Positions 15,891 to 23,088 of a stretch of DNA of 28,398 nt are shown in pieces. The position numbers and the translations under genes were made by a program. Source of the stretch: an uncultured Verrucomicrobiales bacterium (lineage in GTDB: Bacteria > Verrucomicrobiota > Verrucomicrobiia > Verrucomicrobiales > Akkermansiaceae); contig CALCHQ010000059.1 in NCBI GenBank assembly GCA_937901085.1, positions 1-28,398 on the forward strand, read 5' to 3'. The notes under the pieces were generated by a model. It was given only the letters and a program-made list of their open reading frames with translations, did not search any database and was not told where the DNA came from. Positions within the stretch are counted from its first letter, which is position 1, and every line of letters begins with the position of its first letter.

Positions 15891-16955
15891 ATGAGTACTC
15901 CCCCCAAACACGCACGTCATTCGCCCTCCAGTCTGGGCTACAAAGAACTTTGCCCCTCGTTCCGTAACCGCTCTGGTACCAATCCGGCAGCCGAAGAAGG
16001 AACACTTCTCCATGAAGCTCTGGAGAATGAAGATTTTTCCAAGCTTAACGAAGAGCAGGCATTTCTCTGCGGACTTTGCCGGGATTACCGTGATGGCGAG
16101 CTTGCCCGCTTCAAAGCTCCCACCATCTATCGGGAATTACGCCTTACCATAGCCGATGGCCTTACTTTTGGCACCGCAGATTTTGTGGCTGTTGCCGGAA
16201 CCCGTGGCATGGTCATGGACTGGAAGTTCGGGCGTGGTGAAATAGACCCGGCCGATATCAACGCCCAGGGATGTGCCTATGCCCTGGGCGTGCTGGAACG
16301 CTTTGAGGAATTGCAGGAACTGGAAGTGCATTTTGTTCAGCCCCGCCGCCAGTTCATCAGCAAACACACCTACACCCGGGCCGATATGGGCATGATGCGA
16401 GTCCGCATCGACACCATCATCCGCCGGGCAAATGCCCGCAACCGCGAAGAAGTACCGGGGGCACATTGCTGCTATTGCCGCAAACAGGCAACGTGTGCCG
16501 CGCTGCGCCAAATTGCACTCCCCATCGCTTCCCGGTATTCCGGCCTGGTTATTCCGGAGGAGTTGCATCCCTCCCGCATTTCCGATCCTGCCATGATGGC
16601 CCATTGTCTGGATTGTGCCAAGATTCTGAAAGAATGGGTGGATTCGGTGAATTTCCATGCGGTGGATATGGCCATCAACGGAACAGAAATCCCTGGCTAT
16701 GTCCTGACTCGCCGAGCCGGACGCCGCAGTATCTCTGATGCCATGGCGGCATATGGTGTTGTGCAGGAAAAGATGAGTCTGGAAGATTTCCTTTCCTGTT
16801 GCGGTAGCGTCAGCATCGATGACCTCTGCTCCAAATTTTCCGCATCTGCTCCGCGTGGGCAGAAGCAGAAGACCAAGGATGCCCTCGTTTCCCAGCTCAC
16901 GGAAGATGGCATCATCACCACAGGTGCTCCCAGCCGTTCGCTTAAGCGCCTGTAA
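15891..16955 (+). CDS. PD-(D/E)XK nuclease with probable Fe-S cluster (DUF2800/Cas4-like)
   Basis: A 354-residue protein with the RecB-family nuclease core. It has motif EEGTLLHEALE (H41), GTADF (D97), then DWKFG (D110, K112), giving the D-X13-D-x-K active site. Four cysteines are placed as in Cas4 and AddB: C21 in the N-terminus and C193, C196 and C202 after the core (CCYCRKQATC). They probably hold a 4Fe-4S cluster that staples the domain. Residues ~230-354 form an extra C-terminal region with a basic tail. With the adjacent helicase it could process DNA ends for recombination or replication of the element. DUF2800 proteins in phages share this neighbourhood. There is no CRISPR array nearby, so a Cas4 role is unlikely. 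Confidence 0.8.
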   Translation: MSTPPKHARHSPSSLGYKELCPSFRNRSGTNPAAEEGTLLHEALENEDFSKLNEEQAFLCGLCRDYRDGELARFKAPTIYRELRLTIADGLTFGTADFVAVAGTRGMVMDWKFGRGEIDPADINAQGCAYALGVLERFEELQELEVHFVQPRRQFISKHTYTRADMGMMRVRIDTIIRRANARNREEVPGAHCCYCRKQATCAALRQIALPIASRYSGLVIPEELHPSRISDPAMMAHCLDCAKILKEWVDSVNFHAVDMAINGTEIPGYVLTRRAGRRSISDAMAAYGVVQEKMSLEDFLSCCGSVSIDDLCSKFSASAPRGQKQKTKDALVSQLTEDGIITTGAPSRSLKRL

Positions 16956-16986
16956 AAACTAACAAGATAAACGAAAAATCAAGATT

Positions 16987-17703
16987 ATGGCTAAAGTGAA
17001 ACCATACGAAATTACTGGCTCCGATGAGAATCTGTCGGAGGTTAACGAAGAAACCACGCTCATGGCAAGCACCCGGGAAACGCCGCTCCCGCTGGGGGCG
17101 ATTGCCGGAGACATCAGCACGGACGACATTGTCATTCCCCGCATGAATCTCGTACAGGGCGTGGGTACTCTTTCCGAATTGTTTACTCCGGGCAGCGTTG
17201 TGCTCAACAAAGAGGTTGTGCTCACTACTGGTGAAACTCCTCTGGAACTCACCATTTTGTCTGCCCGCAAGCAGTTCGCAGAAAATCTGCCCTTTGATTC
17301 CGAAGAAAAGCCTCGCGTTTACAACACGCTTGACGAAGTGAAAGAAGCAGGTGGCAGCATTGAATGGGTGAATGACGAACAGCCCAGCTTTACTCCCATC
17401 CTGCATCTGCAGCTCGTATTCAAGGCTCCTGATGGCGAGGATAATTACGCCTATCCGTTGGAGTTTGATGGGAAGTCCTACGGTCTGGCTGTCTGGACGC
17501 TGCGTGGCGTGGCCTATACGAGGGCTGGTCGCAATATCCTGACTGCTGCGCGGTTTGCCTTGCGTGATGGCCTGTTCAACGGTAAGTGGGCGCTTACCAC
17601 CAAACGCGAGAAGTTTGGTCGCAACAGCGTCGTAGTGCCGGTTCTCCGCAACATCGGACGCAACACGCCCGAGTTCGTGGAGTTCCTGCGAAACATCGGG
17701 TAA
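16987..17703 (+). CDS. Phage-type DNA-binding/replication accessory protein (putative)
   Basis: A 238-residue soluble protein. A disordered start (~1-40) leads to a beta-rich core with RMNLVQGVGTLSELFTPGSV (~52-72). The region around YPLEFDGKSYGLAVWTLRGV (~158-178) is followed by a basic C-terminal stretch. I do not see a named domain with certainty. Its length and place after a helicase and a PD-(D/E)XK nuclease, together with the IxIPRxxLxQ-type opening seen in phage replication proteins, suggest a single-strand-binding or annealing partner. It lies 31 bases after the nuclease gene and is probably co-transcribed. No frameshift or missing part is evident. Confidence 0.55.
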   Translation: MAKVKPYEITGSDENLSEVNEETTLMASTRETPLPLGAIAGDISTDDIVIPRMNLVQGVGTLSELFTPGSVVLNKEVVLTTGETPLELTILSARKQFAENLPFDSEEKPRVYNTLDEVKEAGGSIEWVNDEQPSFTPILHLQLVFKAPDGEDNYAYPLEFDGKSYGLAVWTLRGVAYTRAGRNILTAARFALRDGLFNGKWALTTKREKFGRNSVVVPVLRNIGRNTPEFVEFLRNIG

Positions 17704-17732
17704 TCCCATCTTTTGATTAGCTTTGTCCGGTC

Positions 17733-17954
17733 ATGAAGAAGAAACTGGAAATGCGCCCACGGGAATTCAGCCGCAAGATGCAGGCCTTGGCCGATTTGTT
17801 TGCGCCGCTGGTCAACCGCATGTTGCACGATCCCGATGTGGTATTTGCCAGACCAGATTCTTTGGCTCATGAAGCGTGGTATTCCTCCGGAAGTTCCCGC
17901 AGGAATACCACCCGGACAAAGCCCTTTTCTCCACGCTGCATCAGCTCGGAATGA
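17733..17954 (+). CDS. Small element protein, possibly frameshifted
   Basis: The frame from ATG 17733 gives 73 residues: MKKKLEMRPREFSRKMQALA, then a helical region to DSLAHEA (~48). After that the reading becomes an unlikely Ser/Arg/Thr-rich tail (WYSSGSSRRNTT). One base away, the frame from 17876 to a stop at 17969-17971 reads like real protein (VVFLRKFPQEYHPDKALF, then STLHQLGMIALID). One missing base near 17874 would join both parts into a protein of about 79 residues. It may be a mutated gene or, less likely, a programmed shift; no slippery heptamer is visible. Function unknown. It is the last gene of the first block and is followed by a new promoter. Confidence 0.45.
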   Translation: MKKKLEMRPREFSRKMQALADLFAPLVNRMLHDPDVVFARPDSLAHEAWYSSGSSRRNTTRTKPFSPRCISSE

Positions 17955-18001
17955 TTGCTCTAATTGATTGAAAATAAAGGCGTAAAAATATAAGAAAAAG
18001 C

Positions 18002-18029
18002 TAGACTTGAGTTGCTGATTTGCTATACT
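18002..18029 (+). promoter_or_regulatory. Promoter of the DUF2924-recombinase operon
   Basis: TAGACT (18002-18007), a 16-base spacer and TATACT (18024-18029) match sigma70 boxes 4/6 and 5/6. Downstream of the start are two direct copies of AAAGCGYTA at 18042-18050 and 18057-18065 (15 bases apart, the same face over about 1.5 turns). They could be an operator blocking this promoter. Confidence 0.5.
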
Positions 18030-18041
18030 CTACAAAGAGAC

Positions 18042-18065
18042 AAAGCGCTAATAGTTAAAGCGTTA
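18042..18065. repeat. Direct repeat AAAGCGYTA x2, possible operator
   Basis: AAAGCGCTA (18042-18050) and AAAGCGTTA (18057-18065) lie between the promoter at 18002-18029 and the start codon at 18077. The core resembles the arms AGCGTAA/TTACGCT of the inverted repeat at 13865-13888, so one element regulator could read both. Confidence 0.35.
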
Positions 18066-18076
18066 CATTAAACAGC

Positions 18077-18985
18077 ATGAATCAGGATAACTCAAAAAAA
18101 GCCCGGACGCGCCTACGCATTACGCGTTATCGCAAGACGCGCTACTGGGCCATCTGGGAAAACGATGAATTGCTGACCGTAACGGTTTACCTGAAAGGCG
18201 CACGTTCCATACTAACCAAAATCATGACTATGAAGAAAAACGACAAACCGGGATTGATAGTTCCCGCCACCGACAGGGATGGTGCCAAGGTGCGCCTGAT
18301 GGTAACCGCCAGCGATAAATCCGTCACCTACATCAGCCGATGCCTGAAAGGAGAATTCGTAGTGGATGACTCTATTGAGCAATCGCTCCCGGAGTTATTG
18401 GACGAAAGCATCTTTTTCCTGACAACGGCCAAGGGAGAACAGCAAGTGAGCAAGTTCTTTGCTGAAAAGCAAAAAGCCAAGCGTAAAAAGTCGGCCAAGG
18501 CTAAGGCCAAAAAGGCCAAGCGCATCGAAAGCAAACCGACAGAACAAGTTCCCCCGTGGCTGGTGGATGAACCGGAAGCTGCTGCAGCCGAACAGGAAGC
18601 CGCCATCTGGCAGGAAGTAGAGGCAGAACGAGAGCGAGAAGCTCAGGAATCTATCATTTCCCCGGAGGAGGAATCGATACCAACAGAGGAAGAAACAGAA
18701 CACCCGGCTGTTCCTGCCACCAAGTCCAGAGCAACCAAAGCAAAGCAAGTCATCCTCCCCGGCGATACCACGCCTCAGCCTATCCCGGCAGATTTTGTTA
18801 TAACCCCCGGATGCCGGCTGCTGCGAAGCTACAAAGGCCGGACGATTGAGGTCGAGATGGTATCAGAACGCCAGTTCCGGTGGGAGGATGAGGTATACCC
18901 GACCCTGACCCATATCAGCTGGAAAGTCGCCGGGTATCAGGTAGCAGGTACAACATTCTTCGGACTCCCCATCAAGCACCGATGA
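18077..18985 (+). CDS. DUF2924-like protein with long charged linker
   Basis: A 302-residue protein in three parts. The basic N-terminal domain (~1-120, RITRYRKTRYWAIWENDE) looks like a small single-domain fold with aromatic pairs. A Lys/Ala-rich then Glu-rich low-complexity linker (~125-225) carries strongly opposite charges. The C-terminal domain (~240-300) has RSYKGRTIEVEM, then TLTHISWKVAGYQVAGTTFFGLP, which matches the C-terminal half of DUF2924. The next gene carries the same domain in canonical form, so this may be a duplicated and remodelled copy. DUF2924 genes are known neighbours of site-specific recombinases and are thought to assist them. It overlaps the next gene by ATGA. Confidence 0.6.
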   Translation: MNQDNSKKARTRLRITRYRKTRYWAIWENDELLTVTVYLKGARSILTKIMTMKKNDKPGLIVPATDRDGAKVRLMVTASDKSVTYISRCLKGEFVVDDSIEQSLPELLDESIFFLTTAKGEQQVSKFFAEKQKAKRKKSAKAKAKKAKRIESKPTEQVPPWLVDEPEAAAAEQEAAIWQEVEAEREREAQESIISPEEESIPTEEETEHPAVPATKSRATKAKQVILPGDTTPQPIPADFVITPGCRLLRSYKGRTIEVEMVSERQFRWEDEVYPTLTHISWKVAGYQVAGTTFFGLPIKHR

Positions 18986-19440
18986 ACCGAGAAGAAGCAG
19001 ACGCTCTCATCGAGCAACTTTACAACATGAGCTTCGGAGAGCTGGAAAAACGGTGGAAAGCCCTGTTCGGCACACATTGCTACTCCCACAACCGGGCTTA
19101 CCTCTGCCGCCGTCTGGAGTGGCGTATCAACACGCTGGTCAGCGGCGGTATTTCAGAACGTGCCATGAAGCGGGCTGAGGAGATAGCTGACGACACTTTG
19201 CTGAAAACCCGCTGTCGGAAATACCGCCCACGACAGCCGAAGAAGTCTCAGACTCAGAAATTGCCGACCTATATCCGAAAGCGTTATAAAGGAAAGGATT
19301 ATGAGGTCAGACAGACCGCCGATGGCTTTTTCTACAACGGACAGCGATATGCCACGCTGTCCGAAGTCAGTTCGCTGATTGCTGGCTACTACGTCAGCGG
19401 TAAGCGCTTCTTTGGAATCAAGCGCGAATCAGAGTCATGA
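18982..19440 (+). CDS. DUF2924 family protein
   Basis: A 152-residue protein showing both halves of DUF2924. The N-terminal half has LYNMSFGELEKRWKALFG, then RAYLCRRLEWRI (~12-50). The C-terminal half has RYKGKDYEVRQTADGFFYNG, then LSEVSSLIAGYYVSGKRFFG (~95-147). The family is of uncertain biochemistry but is regularly encoded directly upstream of large serine recombinases in prophages and mobile elements, as here. It overlaps both neighbours by four bases (ATGA at 18982 and 19437), implying coupled translation and probably a fixed stoichiometry with the recombinase. Confidence 0.85.
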   Translation: MNREEADALIEQLYNMSFGELEKRWKALFGTHCYSHNRAYLCRRLEWRINTLVSGGISERAMKRAEEIADDTLLKTRCRKYRPRQPKKSQTQKLPTYIRKRYKGKDYEVRQTADGFFYNGQRYATLSEVSSLIAGYYVSGKRFFGIKRESES

Positions 19441-20717
19441 AAAATCGTGATTTACCAGAAAGGGTGCGGTGTGTGATTTACACGCGAAAATCCACCTTCA
19501 AGGGCTTGGAACAACAGTACAATTCCTTGGAAGCTCAGGAGGATCGCTGCAAGTCCTTCATTGATATTCATGAGGCTCAGGGCTGGATGTATACTGCGAC
19601 CTATTCCGATGCCGGCATCAGCGGCGGCACAACCCAGCGCCCGGCTTTGCAGCGCATGATTGAGGACGCCCGCAAGAAGAAGTTTGATATGGTCATCGTA
19701 TTCAAGCTCGACCGTCTGGCCAGAAATCAGCGTGATTTCCTGAACCTGCTGGAAAACTTGTCAAAGAATGGGGTTGAAGTGGCCAGCGCTACGGAACCAT
19801 TCGATTCTGCGTCCTATCTCGGCCGGGCTATGCGCAACCTGCTGGGCGTTTTTGCCGAGATGGAGCGCGAAATGATTTCCGAACGAACCCGGGAAAAGAT
19901 AGCTGCGTCCTGCCGCAAGGGATTGTACCTTGTGGGCAAGCCCCCGCTGGGGTACGTCCGCGTAGACTCCCGGCTGAAGATTGTTCCGGAGGAAGCGGCC
20001 ATTGTGCGCTTCATGTTCGAAGAATACGCTGAATCCCAATCCTGTTACGCAGTAGCGGATAAACTCACGCAGAACAATATCCGCCGCACGCGCCGGGATG
20101 GTTCCACCGAAGAATGGACGGCCAAGACCGTTCACCGGGTACTCCGAAATGTCCTGTACGGAGGATTTGTAGCCCTGGGGGATGAGCGATTCCCCGGCCA
20201 GCACGAAGCCATCGTCAAGAGGCCGCTTTGGAATCAGGTGCAGAAAATATTGGATGCCGCAGGAACGATGATGAAAGAGCGGGTGCGGAAGAAAAAACGC
20301 AGCAAACTGCATTATCCCCTCCTGGGGCTTATGAGGTGCGGAAAATGCGGTAAGCTGATGCAGGGAACCTACGCATGCAAGGATGGCATTAGCTACCGCT
20401 ACTACACTTGCCGTACACGCCGGGCGTTGGGCGAGGCGGCCTGCGGATGCCCCCATCTGAATGCCGAGGAAATGGAAAACTTTGTCCGGGGCAGCATGAC
20501 CCATCTGCAGAACAATAACGAGTTCATAGCAGCTGTCATCAGCCGTTTGCCCGATGCCCCGGCGGGAAAGGTGTCGGACTGCATTTTTAATCTGGAGCGT
20601 TTGCTCAACTATGGCCGCCCGGCAGAGATGGAGGCCATCTATAAGCAGGTATTCGAGAACATTTCATTCGACTGGGTTCACGAAAAAGTGGACTTCAAGT
20701 ATCGCGACCTTTCATGA
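19437..20717 (+). CDS. Large serine recombinase (resolvase/invertase family integrase)
   Basis: A 426-residue enzyme. The N-terminal resolvase domain has the catalytic serine S19 in YTRKSTF, plus YSDAGISGG and FKLDRLARNQRD (~50-105), which supply the conserved arginines. The recombinase domain follows (~165-265, GKPPLGYVRVDS, then RVLRNVLYGGFVALG). A zinc beta-ribbon with MRCGKCGKLM and further cysteines (CRTRR, ACGCP) spans ~295-345. The C-terminal region is shorter than in many phage integrases (450-550 residues), so the coiled-coil control segment may be reduced. It catalyses strand exchange at attachment sites or inverts DNA. It is encoded in a tightly coupled operon with two DUF2924-type genes and an HTH protein, a known arrangement. 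Confidence 0.93.
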   Translation: MKNRDLPERVRCVIYTRKSTFKGLEQQYNSLEAQEDRCKSFIDIHEAQGWMYTATYSDAGISGGTTQRPALQRMIEDARKKKFDMVIVFKLDRLARNQRDFLNLLENLSKNGVEVASATEPFDSASYLGRAMRNLLGVFAEMEREMISERTREKIAASCRKGLYLVGKPPLGYVRVDSRLKIVPEEAAIVRFMFEEYAESQSCYAVADKLTQNNIRRTRRDGSTEEWTAKTVHRVLRNVLYGGFVALGDERFPGQHEAIVKRPLWNQVQKILDAAGTMMKERVRKKKRSKLHYPLLGLMRCGKCGKLMQGTYACKDGISYRYYTCRTRRALGEAACGCPHLNAEEMENFVRGSMTHLQNNNEFIAAVISRLPDAPAGKVSDCIFNLERLLNYGRPAEMEAIYKQVFENISFDWVHEKVDFKYRDLS

Positions 20718-21142
20718 AAAAAGCCCCCAATTGCATCAGTCTGGCCTACAAGCCATCCGGCTTCTACACCCCCTCGAAGCAAAAACTTGTCGAGTACACC
20801 AATTTAGACACCCCTTGCGAAATCAAGACGACTCCGGGTTGGGATATATCGGTTCCCGTGCAGATGTCGACTTCCTCCCGGGGAGCGCTCAGGGAAATTC
20901 GCCGCAAGACCGTGGGCGATGCGCTGGCCAATCAGCTTGCCCAAAAACCGCAACCAACTATGAGGGCCATCCGTATGGCCAATGCCATCATGCTGGAAAA
21001 GTTGCTGGGTACGGGACAATACAAGTCTCCCGCTGCACTAGCGGCGAAAATAGGCGTTAATCGTAGTTTGCTCAGCGAGTTGCTGGCACTGCTGAATCAG
21101 CCCCCGGAGGATATCGAGCGTCAGCTTTTTGAAACAAAATAA
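20714..21142 (+). CDS. HTH protein coupled to the recombinase
   Basis: A 142-residue protein overlapping the recombinase by ATGA. The N-terminal ~80 residues have no recognised fold (SLAYKPSGFYTPSKQKLVEY). The C-terminal part (~95-135) is a clear ParB/KorB-style helix-turn-helix: YKSPAALAAKIGVNRSLLSE, then LLALLNQPPEDIE. Similar HTH tails accompany serine recombinases in mobile elements and may guide the recombinase, act as directionality factor, or regulate the operon. Which of these applies cannot be seen from the sequence. It is the last gene before the glycosyltransferase cluster, and an AT-only palindrome follows its stop. Confidence 0.7.
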   Translation: MKKAPNCISLAYKPSGFYTPSKQKLVEYTNLDTPCEIKTTPGWDISVPVQMSTSSRGALREIRRKTVGDALANQLAQKPQPTMRAIRMANAIMLEKLLGTGQYKSPAALAAKIGVNRSLLSELLALLNQPPEDIERQLFETK

Positions 21143-21160
21143 TTTTTTTGAAAAAAATTA
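21140..21160. other. AT-only palindrome after the recombinase operon
   Basis: TAATTTTTTT (21140-21149) and AAAAAAATTA (21151-21160) form a perfect 10-bp inverted repeat around one G, overlapping the stop of the HTH gene. It has T runs on both strands, so it could be a weak bidirectional terminator or a bent-DNA site at the junction with the glycosylation cluster. Confidence 0.4.
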
Positions 21161-21236
21161 CGCGGTTTTTCCGGCTGCGTTACGAGGAATATGAGTATAG
21201 GCCCATTTTATTTCACCAACAAACCAATCCAAAAAC

Positions 21237-22280
21237 ATGAGTACACAGATAAAACGAGTATTCGTCAATGGGTTCCCCAGCCTCTACGGTGGCGCGGGAA
21301 CGGAGTTACACCACCAGATTATCGTCTGGCGCAAGCTGGGTATGGAGGTCCACCTCGTCCCCTCGTGGGATTACCATGCCGAGCCGCTGTACAACGAGAT
21401 GGTCAATCTGGGTGTCATCATGCATGCCCCCGGCGACTGGACTGCCGTGCAACCCGGCGACCCGGTGCTGGGCTTCTGCAATGCCGAGTTCCTGAACAGT
21501 CTGCCCGCCATCCGCAAGCGCACGAAGCGTACCGTCTTTGTGAACTGCATGACCTGGCTGTTCGACAAGGAAAAGGAAGCCATGCAGAACGGAGACATTG
21601 CCATGTTCCTCTACCAGAACGAGGCGGTGCGGCAGAATGTCATGCCTATCCTCCGTAAGCTCAACCCGAATCCGGCGGTGCAGTTCATGACCTTCAAGCC
21701 CTATTTCCACGCAGACGCGTTCCCCTTTATCACGGAGCGCGATACTGACCAGTTCGGCTGCGGGCGCATCTCCCGTCAGGATGCCGATAAGTTCGCCGCC
21801 AACACGCTGCACATCTACGACACCTTTGTCGCGCCCATCACCAAGCACGGCCTGTTCCTTGGTTTCGATCAGCGCAGCGAAAAGAAAATCGGCCGTCCGT
21901 TCGACTGGATTCAGATTGCCCACAACCAGCGCGAGGTTTCCCAGCAGGCATTCTACAAGCATTGCCGCATCGTGCTGCAACCCACCGATACCACGGAGAA
22001 CTGGCCGCGTGTCGGTTTCGAGGCTATGGCCAGCGGCTCGGTGTTGATTGTGGATAATCGCGGCGGCTGGCAGCAGATGGTGCAGCATGGCAAGACCGGC
22101 TGGCTCTGCAATGATGCCCGCGATTTCATCTACTACGCTTCCAAGATGGCTTACGAACCGAACCTGCGCGACGATATGGCCGAGGCCGCCCGCCTTCGTG
22201 GTCTGGAACTGGGCGGGCTGGAGGTTTCCATGGAGTCGTGGAAAGAAGTCTTTGCGGCCATGGAAAAGCTGCCGGAGTAA
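21237..22280 (+). CDS. GT4-like glycosyltransferase (GT-B fold)
   Basis: A 347-residue cytoplasmic enzyme. The N-terminal Rossmann-like domain has GGAGTELHHQIIVWRKLGME (~18-38), the donor/acceptor opening of GT-B enzymes. The C-terminal domain holds the diagnostic donor-binding stretch ENWPRVGFEAMASGSVLIVD with GGWQQMVQHGKTGWL (~253-290). Here the ExxxE-type motif reads E(AMA..) in FEAMASG. It would transfer a sugar from a nucleotide-sugar donor; the sugar is unknown. Start 21237 is preferred. The frame from 21191 is a different frame that overlaps it and encodes a shadow. It opens a run of five glycosyltransferase genes in one direction with 10-25-base gaps. Confidence 0.82.
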   Translation: MSTQIKRVFVNGFPSLYGGAGTELHHQIIVWRKLGMEVHLVPSWDYHAEPLYNEMVNLGVIMHAPGDWTAVQPGDPVLGFCNAEFLNSLPAIRKRTKRTVFVNCMTWLFDKEKEAMQNGDIAMFLYQNEAVRQNVMPILRKLNPNPAVQFMTFKPYFHADAFPFITERDTDQFGCGRISRQDADKFAANTLHIYDTFVAPITKHGLFLGFDQRSEKKIGRPFDWIQIAHNQREVSQQAFYKHCRIVLQPTDTTENWPRVGFEAMASGSVLIVDNRGGWQQMVQHGKTGWLCNDARDFIYYASKMAYEPNLRDDMAEAARLRGLELGGLEVSMESWKEVFAAMEKLPE

Positions 22281-22302
22281 TTTCAAACTTCCCTCTCATC
22301 CC

Positions 22303-23073
22303 ATGTTAGACAAAGAACCCCACGTTTCGCCGCATTTCATTGCGGGTATGCGCCTCGGGAACATTATGTTTGCCGTGGCGGCCATCTACGCCCATGCGCT
22401 GCGTGTCGATACTCCCTGCCGTGTTCCCTGGGCGTACAATGACGCGTCTCTGACTCTGCATGACTACCTGAAACACGAGCCTGTTCAGCTTCCCGCCACT
22501 CCATTCGGCGCGAACGAATCCATGCGTTACCGCGAGCCCCGCTTCTCGTTCTGTAAGATTCCTGCCGATGTGCTTGAGGGCGGTATCTGTGGCTACTTCC
22601 AGAGTGCCCGCTACTTTGCCGACCAGAAAGCCGCCATCCGCGAGCTGTTCAAACCCTTTATTGCAGAAAAGCAACCCGGTACCCTGGGATTGCATATCCG
22701 CATGGGGGATTACAAGGACAGAACGGACATGTACCGGGTTCTGGATAGAAATTTCCTGCGTCAGGCGGTGGAGCATGTTTCTCCAGAGATAAATCGGCTC
22801 ATCCTGTTCTCTGATGAACCGGAAGCCGCTCTGGAGTTGCTGGCCGACATTCCGGAATACCAGCGTTTCAGCGTTGAGGTAGACCGGAATGCCCCATGCG
22901 ATGCCATCCGGCGCATGACTGCCATGCAGGAACTCATTATCTCCTGTTCCTCCTTTTCCTGGTGGGGAGCATGGCTTGGAGAAACCCAGAAAGTCATTCT
23001 GCCCAGAAAGTGGTTCGCCGGGCAGATATATGACTACCAGGATGTCTACGAACCGCATTGGATTAAACTTTAA
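22303..23073 (+). CDS. GT11-family alpha-1,2-fucosyltransferase-like enzyme
   Basis: A 256-residue protein. GT11 signatures are MRLGNIMF at residues 16-23 (GxRLGNxxFxxA), LHIRMGDYK with H131 and R133 in the HxR(R/M)GDY donor motif, LFSDEPEAA and SCSSFSWWGAWLG (214-226). The family moves fucose from GDP-fucose onto galactose in an alpha-1,2 linkage, as in H-antigen and some O-antigens. Length matches the shorter bacterial members. I start it at 22303, where the GT11 sequence begins; a longer in-frame start at 22048 only adds an overlap with the preceding gene. No Shine-Dalgarno is visible, as for its neighbours. Confidence 0.88.
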   Translation: MLDKEPHVSPHFIAGMRLGNIMFAVAAIYAHALRVDTPCRVPWAYNDASLTLHDYLKHEPVQLPATPFGANESMRYREPRFSFCKIPADVLEGGICGYFQSARYFADQKAAIRELFKPFIAEKQPGTLGLHIRMGDYKDRTDMYRVLDRNFLRQAVEHVSPEINRLILFSDEPEAALELLADIPEYQRFSVEVDRNAPCDAIRRMTAMQELIISCSSFSWWGAWLGETQKVILPRKWFAGQIYDYQDVYEPHWIKL

Positions 23074-23088
23074 CCTATTTATTTCCAA

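Noticed and set aside
15891..16955. Cas4 of a CRISPR system
   Set aside because: The fold and cysteines fit Cas4-like nucleases, but there are no other cas genes and no repeat-spacer array anywhere in the window. The phage replication neighbours fit DUF2800 better.
21191..21658. 155-codon frame with a GAGG just before its ATG
   Set aside because: The frame overlaps the GT4-like gene out of phase and becomes Arg/Pro/His-rich. The GAGG spacing of three bases is too short to be convincing.
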